Shown: piece by piece, positions 45,600 through 55,308 of the stretch
How positions within the stretch are numbered: position 1 is the first letter of the stretch
How the letters are laid out: the number at the start of each line of letters is the position of its first letter
DNA from: Lojkania enalia
Lineage: Eukaryota; Ascomycota; Dothideomycetes; Pleosporales
Direction of reading: 5' to 3'
NCBI GenBank assembly: GCA_010094045.1
Contig: ML986592.1
Location: 33,629 to 88,936 of the forward strand
DNA length: 55,308 bases
The notes under the pieces: model-generated
Seen by the model: only the letters and a program-made list of their open reading frames with translations
Database searches by the model: none
Told to the model about the DNA's origin: nothing
Position numbers and translations under genes: made by a program

Positions 45600-48500
45600 G
45601 CAGAAATATTAATTTGATGTGATATAGGGTGAGTTATAATCAATTTTTAATCACCCCCTAAGATTCTTATTAGTAATCGATTTATTTAGCTGATAGAAAT
45701 TCCTGAGATTCGATTCTAGCTAAAATATCTTCTATTTTTAGTTGCTTAATAAACCTTTAGTATTATTACAGCTGCAGAACTTTTATAAGGCCGTCGGCTG
45801 GTATTAGATTTATTAGTTGCCAACTGATTGTAAATCTCTACTCTACTACTTCTTAACATAGCTAGTGCTAGTATATATCTATATAGCGAAGTTTGGTATT
45901 AAGACGCTTAGATAGCTTATTTACGATATCTACTATTTATTAATTATCGTAAAGTAGTACTAGTTGCGTATTAATATAGAAGCGTAGTAAGGCGAAGGCC
46001 TTCTACTACTACTCCATTTCTAATCCGGCGACTAATAGTACTAATAATTCTGCCTCAGTAGTCGATTTTATAACCGTACGCTGAATTAAAGCTTTTTAAT
46101 CGATTAGCATTCTAAAAAGTTGAAATATATAGTTGTAGGAACTTTAACGAGTATTAAGATTATCGCCGAAGGCTGTATTAGATACGCTATAGAATAGTAA
46201 TTGCTCTACGGGGTTAATATAATCAGTATTACTACTCTAGCTAATAGTAGAGGTGTTTTATATATTATCAGCTATTACTATAATTGCTAAGTACTTTATA
46301 CTAATTAGATATTACTATACCCTTAAAGCAGTATTAATATAATAATTACTAGAGTTCTAGAGGTATTATAATAATATCGAGTATACTCGCGCGATATTAG
46401 AGCGTATAAAAACTACAATCTAGGCTAGACAACTAATTAGTTGTTAGTAGTAAGATATCCTATTAGAGGATTCCTTAGTAGCGGCTAGTAGTATATTCTC
46501 GTGTAGAGGTGTATTTAGTACCTTCTTATTAACCGTAATATTAAATCGCGCTGCTACCTTATTAATAAATAAATCCTGTAGCAGCTAGGTCTTATACTAC
46601 TATATATTACGTACGACTCGAACTCCTAGAAACTAATTTAGATTTCTAAGGGATTAAAGTTCGTATTTATTATTTAATTGCGATTTAAATTTCTGTTTAG
46701 TAGAGATATTTAATAGGTAAACTAGAATTACGATATTATTAACGTAAAAGAAGACGATCAGCTTATTATTTACATATAAGTAAGATATTTCTAGTACTAT
46801 TTTAAGGCCTAATTACCTTAGAGTCCTATCTAACTTATAATACCAAAGTTTCAGAGCATCCTTAAAGCTATATATAGCTTTCTATAGTTGTAGATATTTC
46901 CTATACTTATATACGAAACCTTCTAGTATATAGATATATATCAACCTGTCTAATCAGCAGTTAAGGAACGTATTAACGATATTAAACTAGTATATATTAA
47001 GTTTAAAATAAGTTGCAATTAATATTAGAAAGCGAAAAGTTCGTGCGGCTAGTATAGTAGTATAGGTATCTCTCTATTAAAATTGCAGATCGCCGCATAC
47101 GACTAATCTAGCCTTAAATTTGTATAGGAAACCGTCCTTATTAAATTTATATGCGAATACCTATATTACTAGAAGAATTTTAGTAGAGTTTTAGAGGATT
47201 ATTACCTTTTACTAGGTATCTATATCTTTCTACTTCTATAACTCAGCGCGACAGGCCTTATAAAAGCTAGTACTAAAAGGGTAATTCTTTAGATTCTTAT
47301 AGTACTTCGGTTCTAGTAGAAGCTGATTATAATAATATTTTCTAATAGTACGAGTTTTCTTTATATAATTTGCCGGTATTAGCTCGCTATTAGATAGTGC
47401 TATAAAGGTAGTAAAGTATAACTAAGGCGGCCTGCGGCTGTATAGAAACCTACCTTCCTAGATTATATTATCCCTTAATATTTAGCTACTAATTTCTTCC
47501 CTCCGCGGGATATTATTTATTCTTCTTAAGGGTATAGAAGTATAAGAAGATAACAGTTACTATCTTTGTAGCAAATTATCGCTAAATATAGTATTCTTAC
47601 TATCTACTAGCAGCGCTGTAGAGGTATTCTAATTCCTTAGTACTAGCGCTGGTATTAATTCTAGTATTAGGAGTCCCTAATTACTAGTAATATCGTCGAT
47701 TTGTTTTTTAAAAACAGTATTCTCCTACTAATAGGCCTTCTTACTAATTAAATTGCCTGCTGACTTAGTAGGGATATCTTAATTAGGTAGCCGATCCTTG
47801 TAGATTGCTTCTACAACTTTAATCGTTTTATCGTCGCTACTATTAATAGAGCTCTTAATATCGTTAATTTGAAAAAGAATCTTCTCTAGGGATTCTTTTA
47901 GCAGATATTCCTCCTCCTTACTAGATATAATATCGCCAAATATAACGTCCCTAGTATTAAGTACCCGTTTTAGTTTCGGAATTAGCACTCGGTATATATT
48001 CGTACTCCTATATTATAAGAGTTTCCCAATTAGTACCCGCGACGCTAGTTTATCGCCTCTCGATAGAGTTTTATCCAAAACGTACGCTCGCGATCCTATA
48101 ACCTAAAGGTGAGTAAGAGACGGTTTATAGCTAAAAACGGCCTTATATAGGGTTTTAAATCGAAGGCTTGCAATCGGCGTCCTATTAAGTAGGTATATCG
48201 CTATATGAGCTAATTCGTTAGCATATTTATTAGAGATATTACCTTCTATCGCGAGAGCGCACGCGCGGGTTATAATTTAGTACCCTACTCGCTCTACTAG
48301 GCTATTCTACTCAGGCGTATAAGGCGCGCGAGCTTCAATTACAATTCCTTAATCGAGTAATACTTCTATAAGTTCTAAGAAGTTTAAGTTGTTATCTATA
48401 CGGATATATACAATCTTTCTTTTATACTGTTATTTAATTTTTGCTAACAGTATTTTAAAGGCTTTCGCGAGGGTAGATTTCAACCGATTATATATCATAA

Positions 48501-50451
48501 ATCCTTTATACTATCGGGACACCTAATTAACTATATAAAATAGGTATCTCTTACTATTATAATACCTCTTACAGTCCTTCTAAAGTTGTATAATATTAAT
48601 CGTAATTCTCTCGAATAGTTTAGTAGCTAGATAAAGCTAACTATACCGGCTAATCTACTATAATAACTTTACTTGTATATATATCTAGCAATCTTACTAT
48701 ACTAGTACTTCCTAATCGCTTAACTGGATACTTTTAGCTGCCTGAAGTAGGGCTAATACTAAATCTCTACCTAGGTAGCCTAATAATCGGTGTACTTTAG
48801 CTGAAGAAATAATTTATATTGGTTACTAGTGATAGAAGAGCTTTTCCTTAATTACTACGACTGTTTTATATCCGGAAAGTAAATCGAGTAGAGGCCTTTT
48901 TACTAGATCTATATCTAGTAGCTAGTAGCCGTTAAACAACTCTAAATAATAAACGATATTATAGTAATTATACTAGTAAAGGTAATCTCTACCTGAGTTA
49001 AACTAAATACTCTATTCTCTATTTCTAATTAGAGCTATTATATTAGTTAGCAACTAAGGGACGTAAATAACTTCTATTAGCTTAATATCCCTCAGGCCTG
49101 TAGGAGAATTAATTATAATTGCGATAGTACCCTATTTTAATATAGGGTATATACTACCTTCCGCAGCAATTTTATTTTTAGAATTTACCATCTGAGTAGT
49201 CTACTAACTAAAAGTCTTAGAGTTATATATATAGATATTAGAACCTAGATTAAGTATCTACTAATTTAGGATACTAGTCTATTCTTTCTTAGGGGTAGTA
49301 TTTGCTGAAAAATTGCCCCTTTAAATCACCTAGGTATTTCCCTAGAGGCTAACAGCCTTTATAGAGGCCTTACTATCGAACGAGGATTTTAACTTCTTAT
49401 ATTTTTCTATATTTACCTTTAAAGCATTCTTTTTCACCTAGTTATTCCTATTTAAAATATTATCTCAAACTTTTAGTATTTTCTAATCTAGTACCTAGTT
49501 TAGTAGCCTAATTAATTCGTTTACGTACTTATAATTACTCTAGAAGTACCGCTTCTTATAGAAGTAGGGTGGTAGAGTATATAATCGCGAACCGGATTTT
49601 TCTTAAGACTACTATATAGTACTATTAGAATTTGCTTAAAGAATTAATAGATATTATAAAGCTATAAATAAGCCGAGCATCTTCTATAGATTAAAATATC
49701 TATAGTAATTAGTATATTAGTATACCAATTGTTTAATTGTAGGAATTGGTTAATTAATCCCACCTAGCTTATTTTTAGCGTTAATTAGTACTATATAGAT
49801 TAGCACCTATATCTCATCTTTCTTAGCAACTGTTAGAAGAAAATCCTTTTCTACTCTAAGGCCCTAAACTTCTACTAAGCTAGCAGCCTTAGTATAATAG
49901 ATTACCTGATTCTACTAATTTAGCTACTTCTCTACCTCTCTATCAGTTAGGTACTTAAAGAGAGTTTAATATTCCTTCTGGATTAGTTGCTCCTTTAACT
50001 TAATAGTAGACGTTAACTTTTCCTATAAGATTCTAAGAATTTTATAGCTAGTTATATTATTACTAAGTATTACTTTATATTAAGATAATATTGTTGTTAG
50101 AATATTACTATATATAGTACGGAGAGTGTTATTAATTTTAATCTAATCCTTCTTCTATTAGTTATACTAGTCCCTTGCCTAGTTCCAATCTGTTATTTAT
50201 ATTAAGATTATCTCCTCATATATAACTCTACTAGAGGGGTATCTTTCTATTTCCCCTTCTAGATTTATCTTCGGGGTCCGGAACTTACCTATATTAGAGA
50301 GGGGAGGTTCTAGCCTATAAATTTTAACCTCTTTAAGAGGTACGCTTAGATCTAAATATTCCTATACCCTTAACCTACTAGCTGTTAGTTTACGCTACTT
50401 AAGCTAATCCTCCTAATTACTAGGAGTACTGAGTATCTTCTTCTTAGATAT
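45600..50451 (-). pseudogene. H copia gag-pol polyprotein
   Basis: Homologous over its length to the I polyprotein. The gag start is ATA at 50449-50451 where I has ATG. A clean segment at 47988-47779 encodes 69 residues ('MLIPKLKRVLNTRDVIFGDI' and on), nearly the same as I 54400-54609, from the region between integrase and RT. The RT box at 46737-46748 reads YVNN instead of YVDD, so both catalytic Asp are lost. Stops at Gln/Trp codons are frequent. It covers gag, protease, integrase, RT and RNase H, ending near 45600. Confidence 0.85.
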
Positions 50452-50710
50452 AGTTATAGAGGAGTATACAACCGTTGTAATACTAGAAATATACTAGAAT
50501 ATATCGATACTAGAGAATAAAATAGCCTTAAACGCGATATAGCATGTTAATAGGCTTATAAAGTATAGAATTTGCACGTAATTCTAATAGCTAAGTACCT
50601 AAAGATTGTTGGTAAACGATAAAGATAATAATATCGCGATATTACAACACCAAATAAAAAGGAGCGATATCGATCGTAATATATAAATTAAGTTGCAGCT
50701 ATTTTAGTAC

Positions 50711-50728
50711 AGTAACCGGGCTTATAAC
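50711..50728 (-). promoter_or_regulatory. H primer-binding site, initiator Met half-tRNA type
   Basis: On the minus strand after the LTR: 'gttataagcccggttac'. The first 11 bases fit GTTATGAGCCC, the complement of the initiator tRNA-Met anticodon loop region, with one G-to-A change in a TG context. Confidence 0.6.
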
Positions 50729-50932
50729 TATAGTAAGAGGCGAATCTTATCTCAGGGAGGGAGATAAGGAGCTGAACTGGTTGATTAAAGATGGCTAGCG
50801 GGCTATATTTATATACATGAAAAAGGGGTATATTAGCTAATATCTAGCGTAATATCCGGCGTGATATTGACTGTAATATCGTACGTCGATATCTGATACA
50901 GCTCGGTAGACTAGCCGAAAATCCCCATAACA
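50729..50932 (-). repeat. H 5' LTR (204 bp)
   Basis: Plus-strand ends 'tatagtaagagg' and 'ccccataaca'. It lies inverted relative to the I LTR at 51444-51647. It is preceded (minus-strand downstream) by the primer-binding site at 50711-50728. Confidence 0.9.
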
Positions 50933-51482
50933 ATTAATAGTATATAAGCTATAGTAAATAGACTATTAGCTAAATATAGTACTAGCTAGATTAGTATCTA
51001 CTAGTCTTAAAACTTTATATAGTATATTAAATATTTTAGAATCTAATTAAACTGTTTTTATAATTAGTAGTAAGCTCTATATAAAAATCTAATAATTATA
51101 GGCGTATAGTTCTAGTTTCTATAGAGTATAAAGGGGAAGTATAAAATTTAAGATAAAGATACCTATAATTTTAATAAGATAGGCTTTATTATAAACTAAA
51201 TATTAGCTTAGCTAGTTATTATAGAGTTAGAGAATTATTATATAAAGGCTATTCAGCTAAATAATTATAAATAGACTATAATAATCTTAGTAATAAATAT
51301 AATTAGCTAGACGATTCTACTACTTATTATTTTTAAAGGCGTCTACTATCTATTTTATTAGTATAAGAGTAATAATAGCTAGATAAATAATAAAATTAGT
51401 ATTATCGAGTTTAAGTACTTTAATTAGTAAATAAAGAGTTATATGTCATGGGGATTTTCGGCTAGTCTGCCGAGCTGTATCA

Positions 51483-51537
51483 GATATCGACGTACGATAT
51501 CACGGTCGATATCACGCCGGATATCACGCTGGATATC
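51483..51537 (+). promoter_or_regulatory. GATATC array in the I LTR
   Basis: GATATC occurs at 51483, 51496, 51508, 51520 and 51532: spacings 13, 12, 12 and 12. The longer unit is near 'gatatcacgccg'. It sits about 25-80 bp upstream of the TATA candidate, a position fitting upstream activating or repressing sites. In H the same array is present with TC/CA changes. Confidence 0.6.
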
Positions 51538-51560
51538 AGCTAATATACCCCTTTTTCATG

Positions 51561-51570
51561 TATATAAATA
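51561..51570 (+). promoter_or_regulatory. TATA box candidate in the I LTR
   Basis: 'tatataaata' lies in the middle of the LTR, upstream of the expected R region, which is where LTR retrotransposons carry their RNA polymerase II promoter. This is positional inference; the start of transcription is not visible. Confidence 0.5.
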
Positions 51571-51647
51571 TGGCCCGCTGGCCATCTTCAATCAACCAGT
51601 TCAGCTCCTCATCTCCCTCCCTGAGACAAGATTCGCCTCTCACCACA

Positions 51648-51665
51648 GTTATAAGCCCGGTTACC
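51648..51665 (+). promoter_or_regulatory. I primer-binding site, initiator Met half-tRNA type
   Basis: 'gttataagcccggttacc' directly follows the LTR. GTTATAAGCCC matches the complement of the initiator tRNA-Met anticodon loop (GTTATGAGCCC) with one TG-to-TA change. Confidence 0.6.
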
Positions 51666-51936
51666 GCACCAAAATAACTGCAACTCAACCTTTTTATATA
51701 TATATCGCGATCGATATCGCACCTTTTTTATTTAGTATCATAATATCGCGATATCATCATCGTTATCGTTTACCAACGATTTTTTTTGGGCACTCAGCTA
51801 TCAGAATTACGTGTAAATTCTGCACTTTGTAAGCCTATCAATACGCTGTATCGCGTTTAAGGCTATTTTATTCTCCAGTATCGATATATCCCAGCATATT
51901 TCTGGTGTTGCAACGGTTGCACACTCCTCTATAGCT
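51666..51936 (+). other. I leader between primer-binding site and gag
   Basis: Non-coding leader of about 270 bp. It contains more TATCGATA/TATCGCGATA-like palindromic words ('atcgcgatcgatatcgc' near 51703-51719, 'aatatcgcgatatcatcat' near 51742-51760). The open frame over 51443-51832 crosses LTR and leader and is not treated as a gene. Confidence 0.5.
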
Positions 51937-54900
51937 ATGTCTAAGAAGAAGATACTCAGTACTCCTAGCGATTGGGAGGATTAGCTTAAGCAGCGTAAAC
52001 TGATAGCTAACAGGCTGAGGGTATAGGAATATTTAGATCTAAGCGTACCTCCTAAAGAGGTTAAAATCTATAGACTAGAACCTCCCCTCCCTAATATAGG
52101 TAAGTTCCGGACCCCGAAGATAAATCCAGAAGGGGAAATAGAAAGATACCCCTCTAGCAGAGTTATATATAAGGAGATAACCTCAATACAAACAACAGAT
52201 TAGAACTGGGCAAGGGACTAGTATAACCGACAGAAGAAGGATTAGATTAAGATTAACGACACTCTCCGTACCATATATAGCAATATCCTAATAATAACAT
52301 CGCCTCAATATAAAGCAATACTTAGCAACGATATAACCAGCCACGAGATTCTTAGAATCTTATAAGAAAAGTTAGCGCCTACTATCGAGTCGAGGGAGCA
52401 ACTAATCCAGAAGGAATATTAAGCTCTCCTCAAGTACCCAACTGATAGAGAGGTAGAGAAGTAGCTAAATTAGTAGAATTAGGTAATCCGTCGTACTAAG
52501 GCTGCTAGCTTAGTAGAAGTTTAGGGCCTTAGAGCAGAAAAGGATTTTCTTCTAACAGTTGCTAAGAAAGATAAGGTGTGGGCGCTAATCCATATAGTAC
52601 CGATCAACGCTAAAAATGAGCTAGGTGGGATCGATCAACCGATTCCTACAATTAAACAATTGGTATACTGATATGCTAATTACTATAGATGTTTTAATCT
52701 ATAGAAGGCGCTCGGCTTGTTTACAGCTTTACGACGTCTATTAATTCTTTAAGCAAATTCCGATAGTACTATACAGCAGCCTTAAGAAAAATCCGGTTCG
52801 CGATCGCGTACTCTACTACCCTACTTCTATAAGAAGCGGCACTTCTGGAGTAATTGCGAGTACGTAAACGAATCGATTAGGCTACCAAACTAGGTACTAG
52901 ATTAGGAAATACTAAAAGCCCGAGATAATATCTTAAATAGGAATAACTAGGGAAAAAAGAATACCCTAAAGGCAAATATAGAAAAATATAAGAAGTCGAA
53001 ATCCTCGTTTAATAGTAAGGCCTCCACGAAGGCTGCTGGCCTCTAGGGAAATACCCAGGTGATTCAAAGGGGCAATTTTTCAGCGAGTACTACCCCTAAG
53101 AAAGAAGATACCAGTATCCTAAATCGGTAAATACTTAATCTAGGTTCTAATATCTATATATACAATTCTAAGGCTTTTAGTTAGTAGACTACTCGGATAG
53201 CGAATTCTGAAGATAAAATCGCTGCGGGAGGCAGTATATACCCTATATTAGAATAGGGTACTGTCGCAATTACAATTAATTCTCCTATAGGCCTGAGGGA
53301 TATTAAGCTGATAGAAGTCGCTTACGTCCCTTAGTTGCTAACTAATGTGATAGCCCTGATCAGAAATAGGGAATAAGGTATCCAGTTCGACTCAGGTAGA
53401 GATTACCTTTACTAGTATAATTACCACAATATCGTTTATTATTTAGAGTTGTTTAATAGCTACTAGCTACTGGACGCGGACCCAGTAAAAAGGCCTCTAC
53501 TCGATTTGCTTTCCAGATATAAGACAGTCGCAGCAATTAAGGAAAAGCCCTCCTATCGCCAGCGACTAATATAAATTATTTCTTCAGCTGAAGCGTACCG
53601 ATTATTAGACTACCCAGGCAGAGATTTAGTATTAGCCCTACCTTAGGCAGCTAAGAGTATCCAGTTGAGCGATCAGGAAGTACTAGTATAGCGAGATTGC
53701 CAGACATGTATACAAGCGAAATTATCACAGCAGATTAGCCGGTATAGTCAGCTTTACCTAGCTACTAAACTATTCGAGAGAATCGCGATTAATATTATAC
53801 AACTTTAGAAGGACTGTAAGAGGTGTTATAATAGTAAGAGATACCTATTTCATGCAGTTAATTAGGTGTCCTGGTAGCATAAGAGATTTACGATACACGA
53901 TCGGTTGAAATCCACCCTCGTAAAAGCCTTTAAAATACTGTTAGCAAAAATTAAACAACAGTACAAAAGAAAGATCGTATATATCCGTATAGATAACAAC
54001 TTAAGCTTCTTAGAACTTATAGAAGTATTACTTAATTAAGAAATTGCGATTGAAGCTCGCGCGCCTCGTACGCCTAAGTAGAATAGTCTAGCGGAGCGAG
54101 CAGGGTACTAAATTATGACCCGCGCGCGCGCTCTCGCGATAGAAGGTAATATCTCTAATAAATACGCCAACGAATTAGCTTACACGGCAATATACCTACT
54201 TAATAGGACGCCGATTATAAGCCTTCGATTCAAAACCCTATATAAGGCCGTTTTTAGCTATAAACCGTCTCTTACTTACCTTCAGGTTATAGGATCGCGA
54301 GCGTACGTTTTGGATAAAACTCTATCAAGAGACGATAAACTAGCGTTGTAGGTACTAATCGGGAAACTCTTGCGATACAGGAGTACGAATATATACCGAG
54401 TACTGATTCCGAAACTAAAACGGGTACTTAATACTAGGGACGTTGTATTTGGCGATATTATATCCAGCAAGGAGGAGGAATATCCGCTAAAAGAATCCCT
54501 AGAGAAGATTCTTTTTCAAATTAACGATATTAAGAGCTCTATCGACAGTAGCGACAATAAAACGATTAAAGTCGCAGAAGCGATCCACGAGGATCGGCTG
54601 CCTAATTAAGATATCTCTACTGAGTCAGCAGGCAATTTGATTAGTAAGAAGGCCTATTAGCAGGAGAACACTGTTTTTAAAGAACAAATCGACGATATCG
54701 CTGGTAATCAGGGACTCCTAACACTAGAATTAACACCAGCGCCAGCGCTAAGGAATTAGGATACCCCTGCAGCGCTGCCAGCAGATAGTAAGGATACTAC
54801 GTTTAGCGATAATTTGCTATAAAGATAGCAACTGTCGCCTCCTCATGCTTCTATACTCTTAAGAAAAATAAATAATGCCCCGCGGAGGGAAGAAATCAGT

Positions 54901-55308
54901 AGCTAAGTATTGAGGGATAATATAATCTAGGGAGGCAGGTCTCTACACAGCCGCAGGCCGCCTCAGTCATACTTTACTACCTTCGCAGCACTGTCTAATA
55001 GCGAGCTAATACCGGCAAATTATATAAAGGAAACTCGTACTATCGGAAAATATTATCACAATCAGCTTCCGCCAGAACCGAAGCACTATAAGGATCTGAA
55101 GAATCACCCTTTCGGTACTAGCTTCTATGAGGCCTATCGCGCTGAGTTATAGAAGCAGGAGAATATAGATACCTAGCAAAAGGCAACAATCCTCTAAGAC
55201 TCTGCTGAAATTCTCCCAGTAATGTGGGTATTCGCATATAAATTTGATGAGGACGGTTTCCTATACAAATTCAAGGCTAGATTAGTCGTACGCGGCGATC
55301 TGCAATCT
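51937..55308 (+). pseudogene. I copia gag-pol polyprotein, one frame, partial
   Basis: Starts at ATG 51937 ('MSKKKILSTPSDWED') and stays in one frame to the edge (1,124 codons), interrupted only by in-frame stops. Residues 1-290 gag; zinc-knuckle region at about 296-311 ('YFYKKRHFWSNCEYVN', one or two Cys lost); protease near 398-415 ('ILNLGSNIYIYNSKAF', DSGS changed to NLGS); integrase zinc region near 588 ('DCQTCIQAK'); integrase core with 'YIRIDNNLSFLE' near 682 and 'LAERAGYQIMTRARALAIEG' near 720; RT start near 1096 ('MWVFAYKFDEDGFLYKFKAR'). The clean stretches 54115-54351 and 54370-54609 are the integrase end and the linker to RT. RT active site and RNase H lie beyond the window. Confidence 0.9.

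Larger units (their letters stand above)
45282..50932 (-). mobile_element. Complete Ty1/copia element H nested in E2
   Basis: 5,651 bp, minus strand, with 204-bp LTRs at 45282-45485 and 50729-50932 and perfect target duplication ATTAA at 45277-45281 and 50933-50937. It is the same family as element I, lying in the opposite direction about 500 bp away. The two LTRs differ by roughly 15 transitions and no transversion that I could see. The RT box is destroyed. Confidence 0.94.
44949..51443 (+). mobile_element. Pogo-like element E2, split by H and cut by I
   Basis: 44949-45281 and 50938-51443 align in order with E1 42163-42500 and onward to about 43060. TA precedes it at 44947-44948. Its left terminal repeat lacks exactly one 17-bp unit found in E1. 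The 3' part lies beyond element I, outside the window. It hosts H (TSD ATTAA) and I. Confidence 0.88.
51444..51647 (+). repeat. I 5' LTR (204 bp)
   Basis: Begins 'tgtcatggggattttcggct' and ends 'gcctctcaccaca', with TG..CA ends preserved. Carries five GATATC sites at 51483-51537 and a TATA box candidate 'tatataaata' at 51561-51570. Same length as the H LTRs. Confidence 0.92.
51444..55308 (+). mobile_element. Ty1/copia element I, cut by window end
   Basis: 5' LTR 51444-51647 (204 bp), primer-binding site, leader and a long gag-pol frame from 51937 to the edge. It is inserted in E2. It is the least mutated element in the window: CpA and TpG are common, and stops are fewer. Comparison with H (5,651 bp) predicts about 1.8 kb more beyond the edge, ending in a second LTR and a target duplication (TTATA expected from the left flank). 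Confidence 0.93.

Noticed and set aside
51443..51832. Open frame of 129 codons at the start of element I
   Set aside because: It crosses the 5' LTR, the primer-binding site and the leader, so it would not be a normal protein. The true gag start is ATG at 51937 in another frame.
54282..54470. Minus-strand open frame of 62 codons
   Set aside because: Opposite strand of the conserved copia integrase/linker region; a shadow.
1..55308. Mitochondrial DNA because of the high AT content
   Set aside because: No mitochondrial genes, rRNA or tRNA; the window is full of nuclear transposons with RIP-type mutation.
1..55308. Biosynthetic, effector or defence gene cluster
   Set aside because: No intact open frame outside transposable elements, and no signal peptides or enzyme motifs apart from transposon proteins.

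Overview
The window looks like a gene-poor, AT-rich block of a filamentous ascomycete (Pezizomycotina) genome. I found no host gene, tRNA, rRNA or CRISPR array. Nearly everything can be assigned to nested transposable elements that have been heavily mutated in a repeat-induced point mutation (RIP) pattern: CpA and TpG are strongly depleted, TpA is very common, and reading frames are broken mainly by TAG/TAA where CAG, CAA or TGG would be expected. The organism call rests on this mutation style together with the element types (pogo/Fot-like, hAT, chromovirus Ty3/gypsy, Ty1/copia). The species cannot be named from the window. A pericentromeric or subtelomeric location is possible but not shown.

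Layout, left to right. 11-3718: pogo-like element B1 (+) with pogo-like A1 (319-2172) inside it. 3719-4856: hAT transposase remnant and a short unassigned tail. 4857-5441: 3' fragment A2. 5442-14869: chromovirus copy G1 (minus strand), whose 5' LTR is split by a complete relative, G2 (7872-14749, TSD AGTAG). 14870-19320: pogo-like C1, broken by B2 (14956-16809, minus) and by C2 of its own family (17028-18881). 19321-33356: copia element J, split by chromovirus G3 (20155-32723, TSD AGAAG), which itself holds copia K (22219-27588, minus, TSD TATAT). 33357-44271: pogo-like D, holding chromovirus G4 (34611-41804) and pogo-like E1 (42163-44012). 44272-44948: pogo-like fragment F. 44949-51443: pogo-like E2, holding copia H (45282-50932, minus, TSD ATTAA). 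51444-55308: copia I (+), same family as H, cut by the window edge and the least mutated element here.

Function. The elements no longer act as genes. Their order of insertion can be read from the nesting: J, C1, G1 and F are old; B2, C2, D, E2 and G2 came next; G3, G4, K, E1, H and I are later in their own stacks. Decay is overwhelmingly by substitution: G3 (after removing K and its TSD) and G4 have the same length of 7,194 bp, and element I reads through in one frame from 51937 to the window edge with only in-frame stops.

The most unusual points are: a 17-bp-period doubled motif in the terminal inverted repeats of all five pogo-like families, with an exact one-unit loss in E2; a coiled-coil reading frame antisense to pol near the 3' LTR of G2; a 48-bp perfect palindrome in the G2 LTR, with G2 itself inserted at the matching part of a related LTR; and a 12-bp-period GATATC array in the H/I LTR. 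I did not find a new host defence or metabolic system.
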